In this document: piece after piece, positions 25,354 through 34,221 of the stretch | Numbering within the stretch: position 1 is the stretch's first letter | Layout of the letters: each line of letters starts with the position of its first letter | Origin: a virus | Length of the DNA: 41,626 nt | Reading direction: 5' to 3' (one strand) | IMG/VR virus record: IMGVR_UViG_3300032011_000028 | Span: 1-41,626 of that record | The notes under the pieces: model-generated | What the model saw: the letters and a program-made list of their open reading frames with translations, nothing else | Databases searched by the model: none | Told to the model about the DNA's origin: nothing | Position numbers and translations under genes: made by a program

Positions 25354-26850
25354 CTAAGTAGCTTTGAATAATACAAAGTTGTTAGCGGCTTGCGTACACA
25401 TTGTTCTCTCCGATAAGAAGTTAACAGTCATTGTGTCTGCGTCACTTGTATAGTTACCACCAACTGAACCAGTTACCCAAGATTTTAACCTTCTGTCATC
25501 AGCTTCAGAAGCTCTGTAGCGAATGTGTAAGAATGGTCTTGAAATATTCTGTCCTAATTGTTGATCGTAAACTGTAGAAGTTCCTGCTGGTACTAACACA
25601 CCTTTAATATCGTCAATAAGTCCTCTAGTTGTAGAGTCATTTAGATATTTCCAGTCAGTTTTGTAAAAGTCATATGCTCCACGTCTGAAACCAGAGAATC
25701 CTAAGTTAAGCGCCATATCTTCAGAGTTATCAAATACACCATAAGATGTACCTCCTGCTCCGTAAGAATTTTGCTGTGCTAACATAGTATCAATATCAAG
25801 AGATGTCTGTCTGTCTAAGAATAACATGTTCTCTTCAATTGCTCCCTGCTTATCAAGCTCTTGTAGAATAGTATCGAACTGATCGATTCCTGAACCACCA
25901 GCAGCTCCCGCAGGTTCTGCAAATGCTGGGTCATTATATACCAATCCTCTTTCTTCTAGTGTAGCAAATAAACCTTGCATACCTTGTAGGTTTCCACCTT
26001 GGAATCCTGTAAAGCCTGGTACACCTGCTACCACTTGCTCTACATTCTTTGATTCTACCATACTCATTTCTAAGTAATCTTCGAATCTAATTCTAGACTC
26101 GTGCTCAGATTTTAAGTACCATAGATAACCACCTGTACCAATTTCAGTAGTAACTTCAACCCATCCGATTTGAGCAACGTCTGAACCGTTTACTTCATAC
26201 TTATCTCTGATGATAATTGGTTGATTACTAAAACTTGTAAAGGAAGCATCAATAGAATTTCCACCCTCTGGTGATCCTTTTTTGTATTCTGAACCGAAAA
26301 CAAATAAGCTTAACTCCCCACCTGCAGCAGCTCCTTGAAGGGCTACATCTAGTACGTTGTTAGCGTCATCATATACATCAATATTGTATGTTTGCAAACC
26401 ACCTGCAACAGGTCCTGCTAAACTATTAATGTAAATATTATTTGTATCGTTTCCAAGTGCGATAACACAAGTCATACCAGGTCCTAAAAGTGGTACATTC
26501 CCATCAGCTCCCGGAGAAGGTAATGAAATTGTTTGTCCACCCGGGCCTGCGCCTGGTGCATTTGATGTAACTGTATCATATGCAATGTGTAATCTTCCTT
26601 GTTCTGACCAAACTACTTGGTCTGATGCCATAGGCATCTCTGCCCCTACCATTCTTAAGAAACCAGTAATCGTTCTGTTTCCATAACGCTCTACTTCTTT
26701 CTCGTAAACTTCAGGTAAAAATTGTTGAGTCCAAGTCATATCGGCTAGTGATAAATAGTTATCACCAAATAAACCTTGTACGGGTCTTGGAGTCAAATGC
26801 GCTAAGTTGGCCAACGTTGGTGGCGCTTGCGCAAATCCTGGTGCTGCCAT
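25354..26850 (-). CDS. Major capsid protein
   Basis: A 498-residue protein expected to form the icosahedral head shell with an HK97-type fold. It lies directly after the predicted scaffold gene (6 bases) and portal. Recognised segments include NRTITGFLRMVGAEMPM, DRQTSLDIDTMLAQQNS, LNLGFSGFRRGAYDFYKTDW, GVLVPAGTSTVYDQ and FLHIRYRASEADDRRLKSWV; these I recall from capsid proteins of uncultured marine phages and, more distantly, crAss-like phages. Codons look richer in G and C than in neighbouring genes, as in highly expressed genes. There is no N-terminal protease domain. The gene ends with a stable hairpin terminator. Identity rests on motifs, length and position. Confidence 0.85.
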   Translation of the reverse strand: MAAPGFAQAPPTLANLAHLTPRPVQGLFGDNYLSLADMTWTQQFLPEVYEKEVERYGNRTITGFLRMVGAEMPMASDQVVWSEQGRLHIAYDTVTSNAPGAGPGGQTISLPSPGADGNVPLLGPGMTCVIALGNDTNNIYINSLAGPVAGGLQTYNIDVYDDANNVLDVALQGAAAGGELSLFVFGSEYKKGSPEGGNSIDASFTSFSNQPIIIRDKYEVNGSDVAQIGWVEVTTEIGTGGYLWYLKSEHESRIRFEDYLEMSMVESKNVEQVVAGVPGFTGFQGGNLQGMQGLFATLEERGLVYNDPAFAEPAGAAGGSGIDQFDTILQELDKQGAIEENMLFLDRQTSLDIDTMLAQQNSYGAGGTSYGVFDNSEDMALNLGFSGFRRGAYDFYKTDWKYLNDSTTRGLIDDIKGVLVPAGTSTVYDQQLGQNISRPFLHIRYRASEADDRRLKSWVTGSVGGNYTSDADTMTVNFLSERTMCTQAANNFVLFKAT

Positions 26851-26856
26851 AATTTA

Positions 26857-28110
26857 CTATTTTAAATGTTTAAATGTTTTAATTTTAAGTTTACTGCTAT
26901 CATTCCCCGAACCAACTGATCTAACATTCCAACCATTGGCAGTCTTAACATCTGAATGGACACCTCTCGCCCCCATCTTAACGTTTTTGGCTTTTGTTGT
27001 ACTGTCTTTAATTGCATCTGCTTTACCTTGTTCGTAAAAGTGTTTTGCAACTTGATCTGGATTCATAGCTGTAAATAAGCTTTTATGATAACCGGAGGCA
27101 TCTGACATTTCATTATTTTCATTCAAGAACTTCTTGACAAAATTGTTAATGTCGCTCTGGCTATCCTTGACCTTGTTTGCGTCTTTAACATTAAACCTAT
27201 ATTTTTTATCGCCGACGTTATATTCAAAACCTTTGAAATCGTCATTGAAAACTTGGTTTGTTTTATTTAAAAACGCATCAGTCTGCTTTTTAGCTACGGA
27301 TGATTGCTCTTTTTGTTCTTTATTATATCGGTTAAAGAACTCTACCGCTTTTTGTTGTTCCGGTAATAATTTACTACCGCCTTTTATTTCTGCATAATAT
27401 TTAGATTTTAATCCATCTAAATAATTTTTTGCATTAGCAAGTTCTTCTTTTCTTGCTATTTTCTTTTTTCTAATATCTTTTTCATCGTCTTCATCTTCAT
27501 TATAAGAAAACTTATCTTCCATAATAAAGTTAATTTCGTCTCTATCAAGATGAGGTTTCGATGTTTGATAATACTCTGCTAATAGTTGATTTTCATTTAA
27601 TGAATCATAATCAGTATTTAGCTTTACGTAGTCTTCTAAACTACCTCCTGTTTCATTTACAAAGTCTACAACCTTTTGAATGTTTTCAGGCAATTCTATA
27701 CCAGATTCTTTTTGTTCCGCTATTGCTTCAGCTACATCTTCTTTTAATTCTTGTGTAACTTCTTGCGTTATTTCCTCTTTCTTTTCTTCCGTTATTTCTT
27801 CAAGTACAGTTTCTTCTACTGGTTTTTCAGGTACGGATTCTTCAGCTTGAACGGGCTCTGGTTGTTGTGGTATTTCTTTTTCCACTTCTTGTACAGGTTC
27901 GGCTTGTTTATCTGTAACCACGTCTGCTGCTTCTTGCTTTGTATTGGCATCTTGTTCTGGTTTTTTAGTTAAATCAAGTTTTATATTACCAGTTTCCTCG
28001 TTAATAACGGCTGGTCCTGTTTGAGCTGGAGATTCTTTAACTTCAGCTTCTTTTGTTTTTTTGGTGTTTTTTATTTTAAAACTACCTTCTGTTTTTGCTG
28101 CTTTAGCCAT
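26857..28110 (-). CDS. Capsid scaffold protein
   Basis: A 417-residue protein, very rich in Glu, Lys and Gln. Residues about 30-150 are low-complexity acidic (repeats of EPVQ, EEIT, EVTQEL), followed by charged helices (residues 150-330) including a DEDDEKDIRKKKIARKEE patch, and a basic C-terminus ending SKLKIKTFKHLK. Scaffold proteins commonly have acidic helical bodies and a basic C-terminal element that grips the capsid protein. The place between portal and major capsid genes is the standard one. It has no enzyme motif; a self-cleaving protease is not seen. Confidence 0.75.
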   Translation of the reverse strand: MAKAAKTEGSFKIKNTKKTKEAEVKESPAQTGPAVINEETGNIKLDLTKKPEQDANTKQEAADVVTDKQAEPVQEVEKEIPQQPEPVQAEESVPEKPVEETVLEEITEEKKEEITQEVTQELKEDVAEAIAEQKESGIELPENIQKVVDFVNETGGSLEDYVKLNTDYDSLNENQLLAEYYQTSKPHLDRDEINFIMEDKFSYNEDEDDEKDIRKKKIARKEELANAKNYLDGLKSKYYAEIKGGSKLLPEQQKAVEFFNRYNKEQKEQSSVAKKQTDAFLNKTNQVFNDDFKGFEYNVGDKKYRFNVKDANKVKDSQSDINNFVKKFLNENNEMSDASGYHKSLFTAMNPDQVAKHFYEQGKADAIKDSTTKAKNVKMGARGVHSDVKTANGWNVRSVGSGNDSSKLKIKTFKHLK

Positions 28111-28140
28111 GATAAAATATTATATAATTAATTGTTAAAA
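28111..28140 (-). promoter_or_regulatory. A/T-only leader before scaffold gene
   Basis: Thirty bases, almost wholly A and T, between portal stop and scaffold ATG. It reads on the - strand TTTTAACAATTAATTATATA then ATATTTTATC. It resembles the leader at 25276-25300. There is no Shine-Dalgarno sequence. Promoter versus leader function cannot be decided from the sequence. Confidence 0.3.
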
Positions 28141-30573
28141 TTATCTAGGTTCAAATCCACCTAGACCAAAACCGCCACCCATTATGTCATTACCTCCTGA
28201 CTCAAAGTCTTTCGGTGGAGTGTCGTTTTTTCTTTGAGAAATCATTTCTGATTGTTGCGTGCCAATTATTTTAGCTCGCTTGTCTTTACGATCCTCAATT
28301 TCTTTTTCGCGATTAGCATTATTTTGAACTTCCATGCCTTTAAGCTGCATGTTATATTGAAATTCTAATGCCATCAATTGTTTTTTAGCGTCAACTTCCA
28401 CGCCTATTCTTTGATTCTCAAGCTGACTTTTTAATTGCTCTAGTTGAGATTTAGTTTGGAATAGCGCTTGATCTTTTTGTACTTCCGCCTGTGCAGCTAC
28501 TTGTTGAGCCTGAGCATTAGCATTTGCTTGTGCCTGTATATTTGCCTGCTGCTCTTCCTGTAGTCTTTCTTGGCGTTTTTTCTGTCGCACTTTTAATAGC
28601 TGATTTGCTAACTTTATATTTTGTACTTCTCTGATGTCAATTGCATCTGATAAATCAATAAGCCCACCACTTAATGCGGTTTGTATATTGTTTTCTAACA
28701 TTGCTTTTTCCTCATCATCCGGAGTTAATTCTAAATAAATACCGAAATCATGAAGATGTAAATCTTTCATTTCATTTAACGTCGCTACATTAAAGCCACC
28801 TATTTTTTGAATAAAAGCTTCTTTGGCAGGGTGGTATTCTAATATATCTGATATCCTTAATGATAAGCACTCCGCGGTTTCTCTTGTTAGATATAAGCCA
28901 GCATCTAATATATGTCTTGTTGCTGTATTGCTATTTGCGGCCGCTAATTTTTGTACACCTACTAAAGCTCTAGAGTCAGGGGTACTAGCGTCTCTTGCCT
29001 CATTTAAACCGGTAACATCTCTTATCATTTGCAAATAATAATTGTAAGTAGATATTAATGTTTGTAATTTTTGACCACCACTACCAGTTTGCACTTCTTG
29101 AATAGGTACTTTGCCTGGGTTCATATCGCCCTCTTGCGTAAAAGATCTACCTATAATAGAACCTGTTTGGAAAAACATATTTAATGCTTCTTGCGGATTG
29201 TAATTAGTACCATTACCTAAATCAACTTCATTTAAACCGTCAGCATCTAAATACACACCATCTGGTATCATTCTTTGTAATACTTGCTGTAATTTTAAAT
29301 GTGTTAATTGAATCATATCTGCAAACGCAGTACATCTACTTACAATAGATTCTATTCTGCCTTGATACATTCTAGGCGCTGTGATAGCGTAGTTTAATTT
29401 AACTTTAGTTTCATCAGCCTTTGGTCTCATCATATTAGGTGCCATTTCCCATTTAAGTAAAATATTACTACCTAATACCATAACACCTTCATATAATACT
29501 TCAAGAGATCTTTGCATTTTTCCAAATTGCTCTTCAAATATTTCTTTAGGCGGATCAAAAGAATCATCTCTTGCTATAATTTTTGTAGCGCCAGTTGCTG
29601 TCTCTTTAACTTTGTAAACTTCGTTCATGTAAGTTTTAAAATTAAAGTATAATATTTGCACAACATTTTGATCGCGATTATTGTTGTACATATTACTTAT
29701 ATTATTATTCCATACACCCCAATTCTGAGAACCTTGTTGTTGGATCTCTTCCATTTGGTCTTGCGTTAGGTTCGGAAACTGCTTTTTAAGCTCGTTTAAA
29801 GGAACGAATTTAACCTCCCCTACATAATATACATCTTGAAAATATGGATCCTCCGTATACGAATAAACCATATAAGCTGGGTCTACATATTCAACAGTAA
29901 CACCTTCGGTTTCTGTGAAATTATTTTTAACCGCTCCTATTCCTAATGTTGCTAAATCGTAATAATATCTTTTCTTTGTTAAATCATATCTGTTGTCATC
30001 AAGCATAACATTGATAGCTTCTTCTTCAGCTATTTCAATACCTTGCTTATAACTTAATTGCATATGAAGATCTAACTCCTCTTCTGAGGCTGGTAATTTA
30101 TCTGGATTATTTTCAAATAAATTAATCCCAAATTCTTGCGCAGCAAAATTATTCAACTCTTCTGTTTGTAAGTCTCTAATTATTGCCTCCATATACTTTG
30201 TTCTTTTTTCAACACCGTAAGGATCTTGAGAATATGCTGTTAAGTCAAAAGCTCTATCAGCAATACCATTAACTACAATATCTACAAATTTAGATAAAAT
30301 AGGAACTGGTTTCCAGTCTAAATTTAAATAAGATAAATCGCCATTAATAGATAATTCATCTTTGTATTTTTGGATAGGTTGTTCTCCGCGCGCATACAAT
30401 CGTAAATTGTGAAAAGTATTTTGATTACTTTGAAAACGAGTTGTACCGGAATTGCTAGAGAACCATTCGTTTTGAATTGCTCTTCCCACCTGAAGCCCGT
30501 ACTCCATCGACATTTTTTCTGCATCACTTGCGACTTGGGTTGGAAAAAAACTATTTACTACGCCTCTGGCCAT
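28141..30573 (-). CDS. Portal protein
   Basis: An 810-residue protein forming the ring at the head vertex through which DNA enters and exits. It is the first gene after the terminase large subunit (4 bases) and precedes the scaffold. The N-terminal 600 residues are mixed alpha/beta with features usual in portals (a WKPVPILSKFVDIVVNGI segment near residue 90 and a long helix VSRCTAFADMIQLTHLKLQQ near residue 415). The C-terminus (about 640-770) is a long Gln/Ala/Lys-rich helix (AQANANAQAQQVAAQAEVQK), likely a coiled coil or barrel extending into the capsid, and it ends in a Gly-rich tail. The large size matches podovirus and crAss-type portals. Assignment is by context plus overall layout. Confidence 0.85.
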   Translation of the reverse strand: MARGVVNSFFPTQVASDAEKMSMEYGLQVGRAIQNEWFSSNSGTTRFQSNQNTFHNLRLYARGEQPIQKYKDELSINGDLSYLNLDWKPVPILSKFVDIVVNGIADRAFDLTAYSQDPYGVEKRTKYMEAIIRDLQTEELNNFAAQEFGINLFENNPDKLPASEEELDLHMQLSYKQGIEIAEEEAINVMLDDNRYDLTKKRYYYDLATLGIGAVKNNFTETEGVTVEYVDPAYMVYSYTEDPYFQDVYYVGEVKFVPLNELKKQFPNLTQDQMEEIQQQGSQNWGVWNNNISNMYNNNRDQNVVQILYFNFKTYMNEVYKVKETATGATKIIARDDSFDPPKEIFEEQFGKMQRSLEVLYEGVMVLGSNILLKWEMAPNMMRPKADETKVKLNYAITAPRMYQGRIESIVSRCTAFADMIQLTHLKLQQVLQRMIPDGVYLDADGLNEVDLGNGTNYNPQEALNMFFQTGSIIGRSFTQEGDMNPGKVPIQEVQTGSGGQKLQTLISTYNYYLQMIRDVTGLNEARDASTPDSRALVGVQKLAAANSNTATRHILDAGLYLTRETAECLSLRISDILEYHPAKEAFIQKIGGFNVATLNEMKDLHLHDFGIYLELTPDDEEKAMLENNIQTALSGGLIDLSDAIDIREVQNIKLANQLLKVRQKKRQERLQEEQQANIQAQANANAQAQQVAAQAEVQKDQALFQTKSQLEQLKSQLENQRIGVEVDAKKQLMALEFQYNMQLKGMEVQNNANREKEIEDRKDKRAKIIGTQQSEMISQRKNDTPPKDFESGGNDIMGGGFGLGGFEPR

Positions 30574-30577
30574 ATTA

Positions 30578-32788
30578 CTATTTTATTATTTTTGATAATT
30601 CCCCATTTTGTTTATACTTTGCAAAGCTTAAATTAATAGGTGATCTTTGTAATTTATTTGTTGGTCTATACAGATCTTTATGACAAGCCATTACTGCTAA
30701 TCCCGAACTTATAGCCGCATCAAATTTTGTTCTATTATTTATATCAAATTTAGCCCAATCATTTAATGTGTCTGTAAAATACATAGAACCGTAGTTACCA
30801 TTGGATTGCAATCCTACGTGTTTATCTATATACATTTCTATAGCAGCTGCGTGAGCTTGCTTAATATCTTCACTTGAGTTAGGTATTCCACCAACTTCTC
30901 TTTCTGAAACTGATAACTTGTTCCATAATTTGTCAGGCCTATTCATTGAATATCCTCTATAACCGCGCCTTTTTAAATAATATAATAACCTAGGTTTATT
31001 ATTTTCTGCTAATATTGGCATTCCATAAAATACTATAGCCATTAAAACATCTTCAAAAAACATTTCAGCTGTTTGCGGTCTTGCTATATATTCTAAAAAA
31101 AATGTGCTAGGGGGTGCATCCTCCATGCTGAATTTAGTTAACCCATGCAACGCGCCTTTAGAACCTTTGCCGTCTGTTGTACCTGATATATCGTAACTGT
31201 CACAACCAAAAGCACCCACGTGTTCTAATCCCGGCCATCTAACTCCATTCTTTATTATCTGCCTATTTTGTAACTCATAAGAAGGAGTCCAGCTTATTAA
31301 AAACCTTCCATTTGGGTTTGGCGTAAAAATTACTTTTGAATCTTTAATACCATTTTCCCACATAAAACTACCGCGAGTTAATACATTACTATGCCGTAAA
31401 TCTTCGTTGTAATCTATTTGTTCGTATATTTTTACTAAATTAAATATACTATTTTTGGTTTCATCCCTAAACGCATGCTCCTCTGTACGTGGAAACTGTC
31501 TGTAATACTCGTTTAGAGCGTCCTGGTCACCTTTTAAACCTTCAGCTTCGTTATTCCAATGCTCTATGACTCCGACGTCTATAATGTCCCCGTATGGCCC
31601 AACTTTTTCTTCTTCTGGTGTGTTGAATACAGGTATGCCATGAGAATCAATGAATCCTTCGTAGTTCCATTCCATAGGTATGAACAAAGAATATAGTCCG
31701 CTGCGAGTCTGTCCATTGGCGTTTCTTTTTGTGACATCTGAATCATTGTATAATCTTTTAAAATTGTCACCACCTTTGTCTAAAGCGTTTGATGTGCTTC
31801 CCATCATACACTTACCTATTACTCTACTACCTAGTCTTAACGTGGTTTTCGTAACCCTCCAGTTGTTGAGGATGTTGTTCGGCCTTTCCCATTTGCCCGA
31901 TTCGTCATGGACGAGAAGTTTAAGCTTCTCCCCGTCGTATGCGTTGTCACCGGTGTTCTTCCAATCGATCGTGGTGTCGAGACCCGATAAGGTTTCAACG
32001 GCGGTGTTATTGTCAAGTTTACGTCTTGTGAACTTGGACGCTGGAACACGATAGGCGAGCTCGGTTTTGGGGCGGTCCATACCGTCCTGTATTGGTTTGA
32101 AAAAGAAGGGGTAATTAACCGATATCGGTACCACCTTATCGGTAAACATCTTTTTCGCATCAGCCCCAGACTTGGATAGTATACCATATCGTGAATCGGA
32201 ATTAATAGTGGCGAGATTAACGGTTTCTCCAGAGGCCATAAATGAAAAGCCAGACCGTCTATTCTTGAGGTAGCACATCCCATAGGATCTGGAATCTGCC
32301 TTGCAAGCTTCCCAGAAAATGTAGAATAATCTATTTGCTTCGCGAAACTCTGGCTTCCCAACATCAATCTTGGACCACTGCAAGTACATAAAGTGAGTAC
32401 CAGTAATGTAAGTAGCCACACCTTTATTATTGAACCAATGGCCTTTTTCTCTTTTGTTAAACTGTTCATCGATATATGTGCCCCATTTTGATTTAAACTC
32501 TTCGGGATATTCTCTCCAATCAAATATACTTTTAATTAGTTTTAATTCCTTCGGATATTCCGCGGGCGTCCACTTGTCATTTGATTTGTCTAACTTTGCT
32601 GGTGCTTTTGGCAAAGCTATCTTCAGATTCTGTATATTATATATTTCTCCGATTTGGCCCGACTTACTTATAACAACTACATCATGCTCTTTGTTATAAC
32701 CATACTTCCATTTCTTACTCTTATTTAGTCTAGATAAAGTAGTTTGTTTAATTGGTGTTATTACACTATATAAACTTTGTTCGTACAT
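30578..32788 (-). CDS. terL: Terminase large subunit
   Basis: Packaging motor ATPase and nuclease, 736 residues. The ATPase domain shows a deviant Walker A LKNRRSGFSFMAS (K175 to S182, with F where GKS/T would have K) and Walker B LLVHDESGKWE (D295, E296). The RNase H-like nuclease starts with FGCDSYDISGTTDGKG (D530). The GCDxYDIxGTTDGKGSKG form is one I recall from marine and crAss-like phages. The start shares a base with the stop of the small subunit (TAATG). A stretch covering residues about 130-320 is clearly richer in G+C (around 47 percent) than the rest of the gene, suggesting recombination. Confidence 0.93.
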   Translation of the reverse strand: MYEQSLYSVITPIKQTTLSRLNKSKKWKYGYNKEHDVVVISKSGQIGEIYNIQNLKIALPKAPAKLDKSNDKWTPAEYPKELKLIKSIFDWREYPEEFKSKWGTYIDEQFNKREKGHWFNNKGVATYITGTHFMYLQWSKIDVGKPEFREANRLFYIFWEACKADSRSYGMCYLKNRRSGFSFMASGETVNLATINSDSRYGILSKSGADAKKMFTDKVVPISVNYPFFFKPIQDGMDRPKTELAYRVPASKFTRRKLDNNTAVETLSGLDTTIDWKNTGDNAYDGEKLKLLVHDESGKWERPNNILNNWRVTKTTLRLGSRVIGKCMMGSTSNALDKGGDNFKRLYNDSDVTKRNANGQTRSGLYSLFIPMEWNYEGFIDSHGIPVFNTPEEEKVGPYGDIIDVGVIEHWNNEAEGLKGDQDALNEYYRQFPRTEEHAFRDETKNSIFNLVKIYEQIDYNEDLRHSNVLTRGSFMWENGIKDSKVIFTPNPNGRFLISWTPSYELQNRQIIKNGVRWPGLEHVGAFGCDSYDISGTTDGKGSKGALHGLTKFSMEDAPPSTFFLEYIARPQTAEMFFEDVLMAIVFYGMPILAENNKPRLLYYLKRRGYRGYSMNRPDKLWNKLSVSEREVGGIPNSSEDIKQAHAAAIEMYIDKHVGLQSNGNYGSMYFTDTLNDWAKFDINNRTKFDAAISSGLAVMACHKDLYRPTNKLQRSPINLSFAKYKQNGELSKIIK

Positions 32789-33063
32789 TATTTAGATCTT
32801 CTTTCAGCAAACCCACCAAAAGTTGTTTGTTCGACTTCTTCTTTTGGTTTGTTTTCAATTATTCTTTGCTCCTCATCAATTCTGCTTAATATTTCAAAAG
32901 CATCAAATATAGCCAGCTTTTTTGTGGCTGCTGCATTTTTTAATCTGTCAGCTGAGATATCATCGTCCGAATCTACAATAGCTTCTTTTGCTACTTTAAT
33001 TAATTCCTCAACTGCTTTGTGCCCAGCCTGGATTATATTCTTCTTCGTCTCCTTGATATTCAT
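32788..33063 (-). CDS. Probable terminase small subunit
   Basis: A 91-residue helical protein from MNIKETKKNIIQAGHKAVEE; an upstream ATG at 33081 would add six residues. The segment DISADRLKNAAATKKLAIFD is one I recall in short genes directly before terminase in marine phages. The small subunit recognises packaging DNA and oligomerises through helices, and size and place fit. There is no clear helix-turn-helix that can be assigned by eye. Either start overlaps the 3' end of the upstream chaperonin-like gene by 56-74 bases, and its stop overlaps the terL start (TAATG). Confidence 0.65.
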   Translation of the reverse strand: MNIKETKKNIIQAGHKAVEELIKVAKEAIVDSDDDISADRLKNAAATKKLAIFDAFEILSRIDEEQRIIENKPKEEVEQTTFGGFAERRSK

Positions 33064-33601
33064 ATTTAATTGTAATTGCATTCATGGGAACTCGGTATAA
33101 CCTTTGCCCTTCTATTATAAACTCGTATTCTGAATTTGGTTTAAAACCAACAAGCGTTTCTACTTCAATTTGTTCATTGCCGTATTTTACAATGCCGATT
33201 AATGGCCTTTCTTTTTCTATGGAAATTTCGTCCGTTTCTTTTATAGGCATTACAAAAACAAAACCTTCTAGTGCTTTCCACTCATTATTTTGTTTGTAAG
33301 CATATATTTGATCAGGCTGCACTAAATAAATATCCTCTTCAAAATAGTTTTTACTATTCTTTTCTTTACCACGTATATCTCTAAATCTTCTAAATATATT
33401 GTGATGTACAATAACCTCTAACCCTTCTTTAATTTCGTTATACATTCTTGCGCGAGGCAATCCTATAACAATACCAATTCTTTGAGTATATTGATGATTT
33501 TGTAATTCAGTGTTTAATAGTAACTCGTTACCTTCTATCTCTTTTTTTCCTGTTGTCCTACTGCCCTTCGGTTTTACCAGGTAATTGAATACACTCTGCA
33601 T
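33008..33601 (-). CDS. Tandem GroES-like (Cpn10-fold) protein
   Basis: A 197-residue protein that can be read as two Cpn10-like units. Unit one (about 4-103): NYLVKPKG, a loop with ELLLNT like the GroES mobile loop, RIGIVIGLP, IKEGLEVIVHHN and EEDIYLVQPDQIYAY match the strand order of GroES. Unit two (about 110-180): GFVFVMPI, LIGIVKYG, then FIIEGQRLYRVPMNAITI. Phages such as T4 use a GroES replacement (gp31) for capsid folding, so a co-chaperonin role is plausible. It ends YNPGWAQSS and overlaps the terS start. The assignment is by pattern only; unit two is weaker, with no clear mobile loop. Confidence 0.6.
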   Translation of the reverse strand: MQSVFNYLVKPKGSRTTGKKEIEGNELLLNTELQNHQYTQRIGIVIGLPRARMYNEIKEGLEVIVHHNIFRRFRDIRGKEKNSKNYFEEDIYLVQPDQIYAYKQNNEWKALEGFVFVMPIKETDEISIEKERPLIGIVKYGNEQIEVETLVGFKPNSEYEFIIEGQRLYRVPMNAITIKYEYQGDEEEYNPGWAQSS

Positions 33602-33602
33602 T

Positions 33603-33827
33603 TTACCATGAGAGATCGTATTCGACGGATATCGACATGTTTTTGTTAAAGTCCTTCCAGGGCATTAACATATCCTCTTTTGTTATATAGATGGAGTACT
33701 TATCTTCTTCCTCTATTATATTAGCTATAGTATGCCCGCCATACACTTCTTGCCCAACAGCATAATGCATAGCGTCATTCTTATAGTCTTTACCGACACT
33801 AATCTTTCTTATTATCTGCTGCGACAT
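33603..33827 (-). CDS. Small conserved phage protein, unknown function
   Basis: A 74-residue protein starting MSQQIIRKISVGKDYK and ending FNKNMSISVEYDLSW. I recall short proteins with this start and end pattern in uncultured Bacteroidetes phages, always near terminase genes and without a known role. Predicted mostly beta-strand with no membrane segment. Its start overlaps the 3' end of the preceding gene by 29 bases, and it is one base away from the tandem GroES-like gene, so the three are probably co-translated. Confidence 0.6.
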   Translation of the reverse strand: MSQQIIRKISVGKDYKNDAMHYAVGQEVYGGHTIANIIEEEDKYSIYITKEDMLMPWKDFNKNMSISVEYDLSW

Positions 33828-34221
33828 CGGTATATTCTCCAGTTTTTAAATCAATGTTAACAGAACCATATACATCTTCTAACTTTTTTTGTTCAGCTTG
33901 AACAACTTCGGCGGCGGCTTTTATTGCTGTCAACAATTGAGCTTTATGAGCTTCAAGACCACCGATTTGCATTTGAATTTGATTAACTTGATTTACTGCG
34001 GCTTGAATAATTTGTAATTCTTCCGCTTTAATTTTGTTTACTTTTTTTGCCATTTTATTTGATTTAAGTGATTTATAAGGAAAAGCTTTATTTAACTTTT
34101 CTTTTCTAGTTTTACAACCGCAATCTTTTCCGGTTGCTTTCGATATGGTATCAACTACTTTTTTGATACCTGTTGCTTTAGTGATTTTTTCTATTGTATC
34201 ACCAAGTCCTTTTGATTTCAT
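33799..34221 (-). CDS. Two-module small protein (GLGDTI module fused to helical module)
   Basis: 140 residues in two unlike parts. Residues 1-50 (GLGDTIEKITKATGIKKVVD, then KDCGCKTRKEKLNKAFPY) form a basic cysteine-containing module that I recall as a stand-alone or terminal part of proteins in many marine phages. Residues 57-140 form a Gln/Ala-rich coiled-coil ending LEDVYGSVNIDLKTGEYT, which I recall as a separate small gene in related phages. Met57 (ATG at 34051-34053) could be an internal start giving an 84-residue product. Either a true fusion or two overlapping products from one frame. DNA or metal binding by the DCGC motif is possible but unproven. Confidence 0.6.
   Translation of the reverse strand: MKSKGLGDTIEKITKATGIKKVVDTISKATGKDCGCKTRKEKLNKAFPYKSLKSNKMAKKVNKIKAEELQIIQAAVNQVNQIQMQIGGLEAHKAQLLTAIKAAAEVVQAEQKKLEDVYGSVNIDLKTGEYTDVAADNKKD

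Noticed and set aside
31837-32523. 228-codon open frame on the - strand within terL
   Set aside because: It lies inside terL in a different frame, has no family resemblance, and arises because the GC-rich patch lowers stop-codon frequency.
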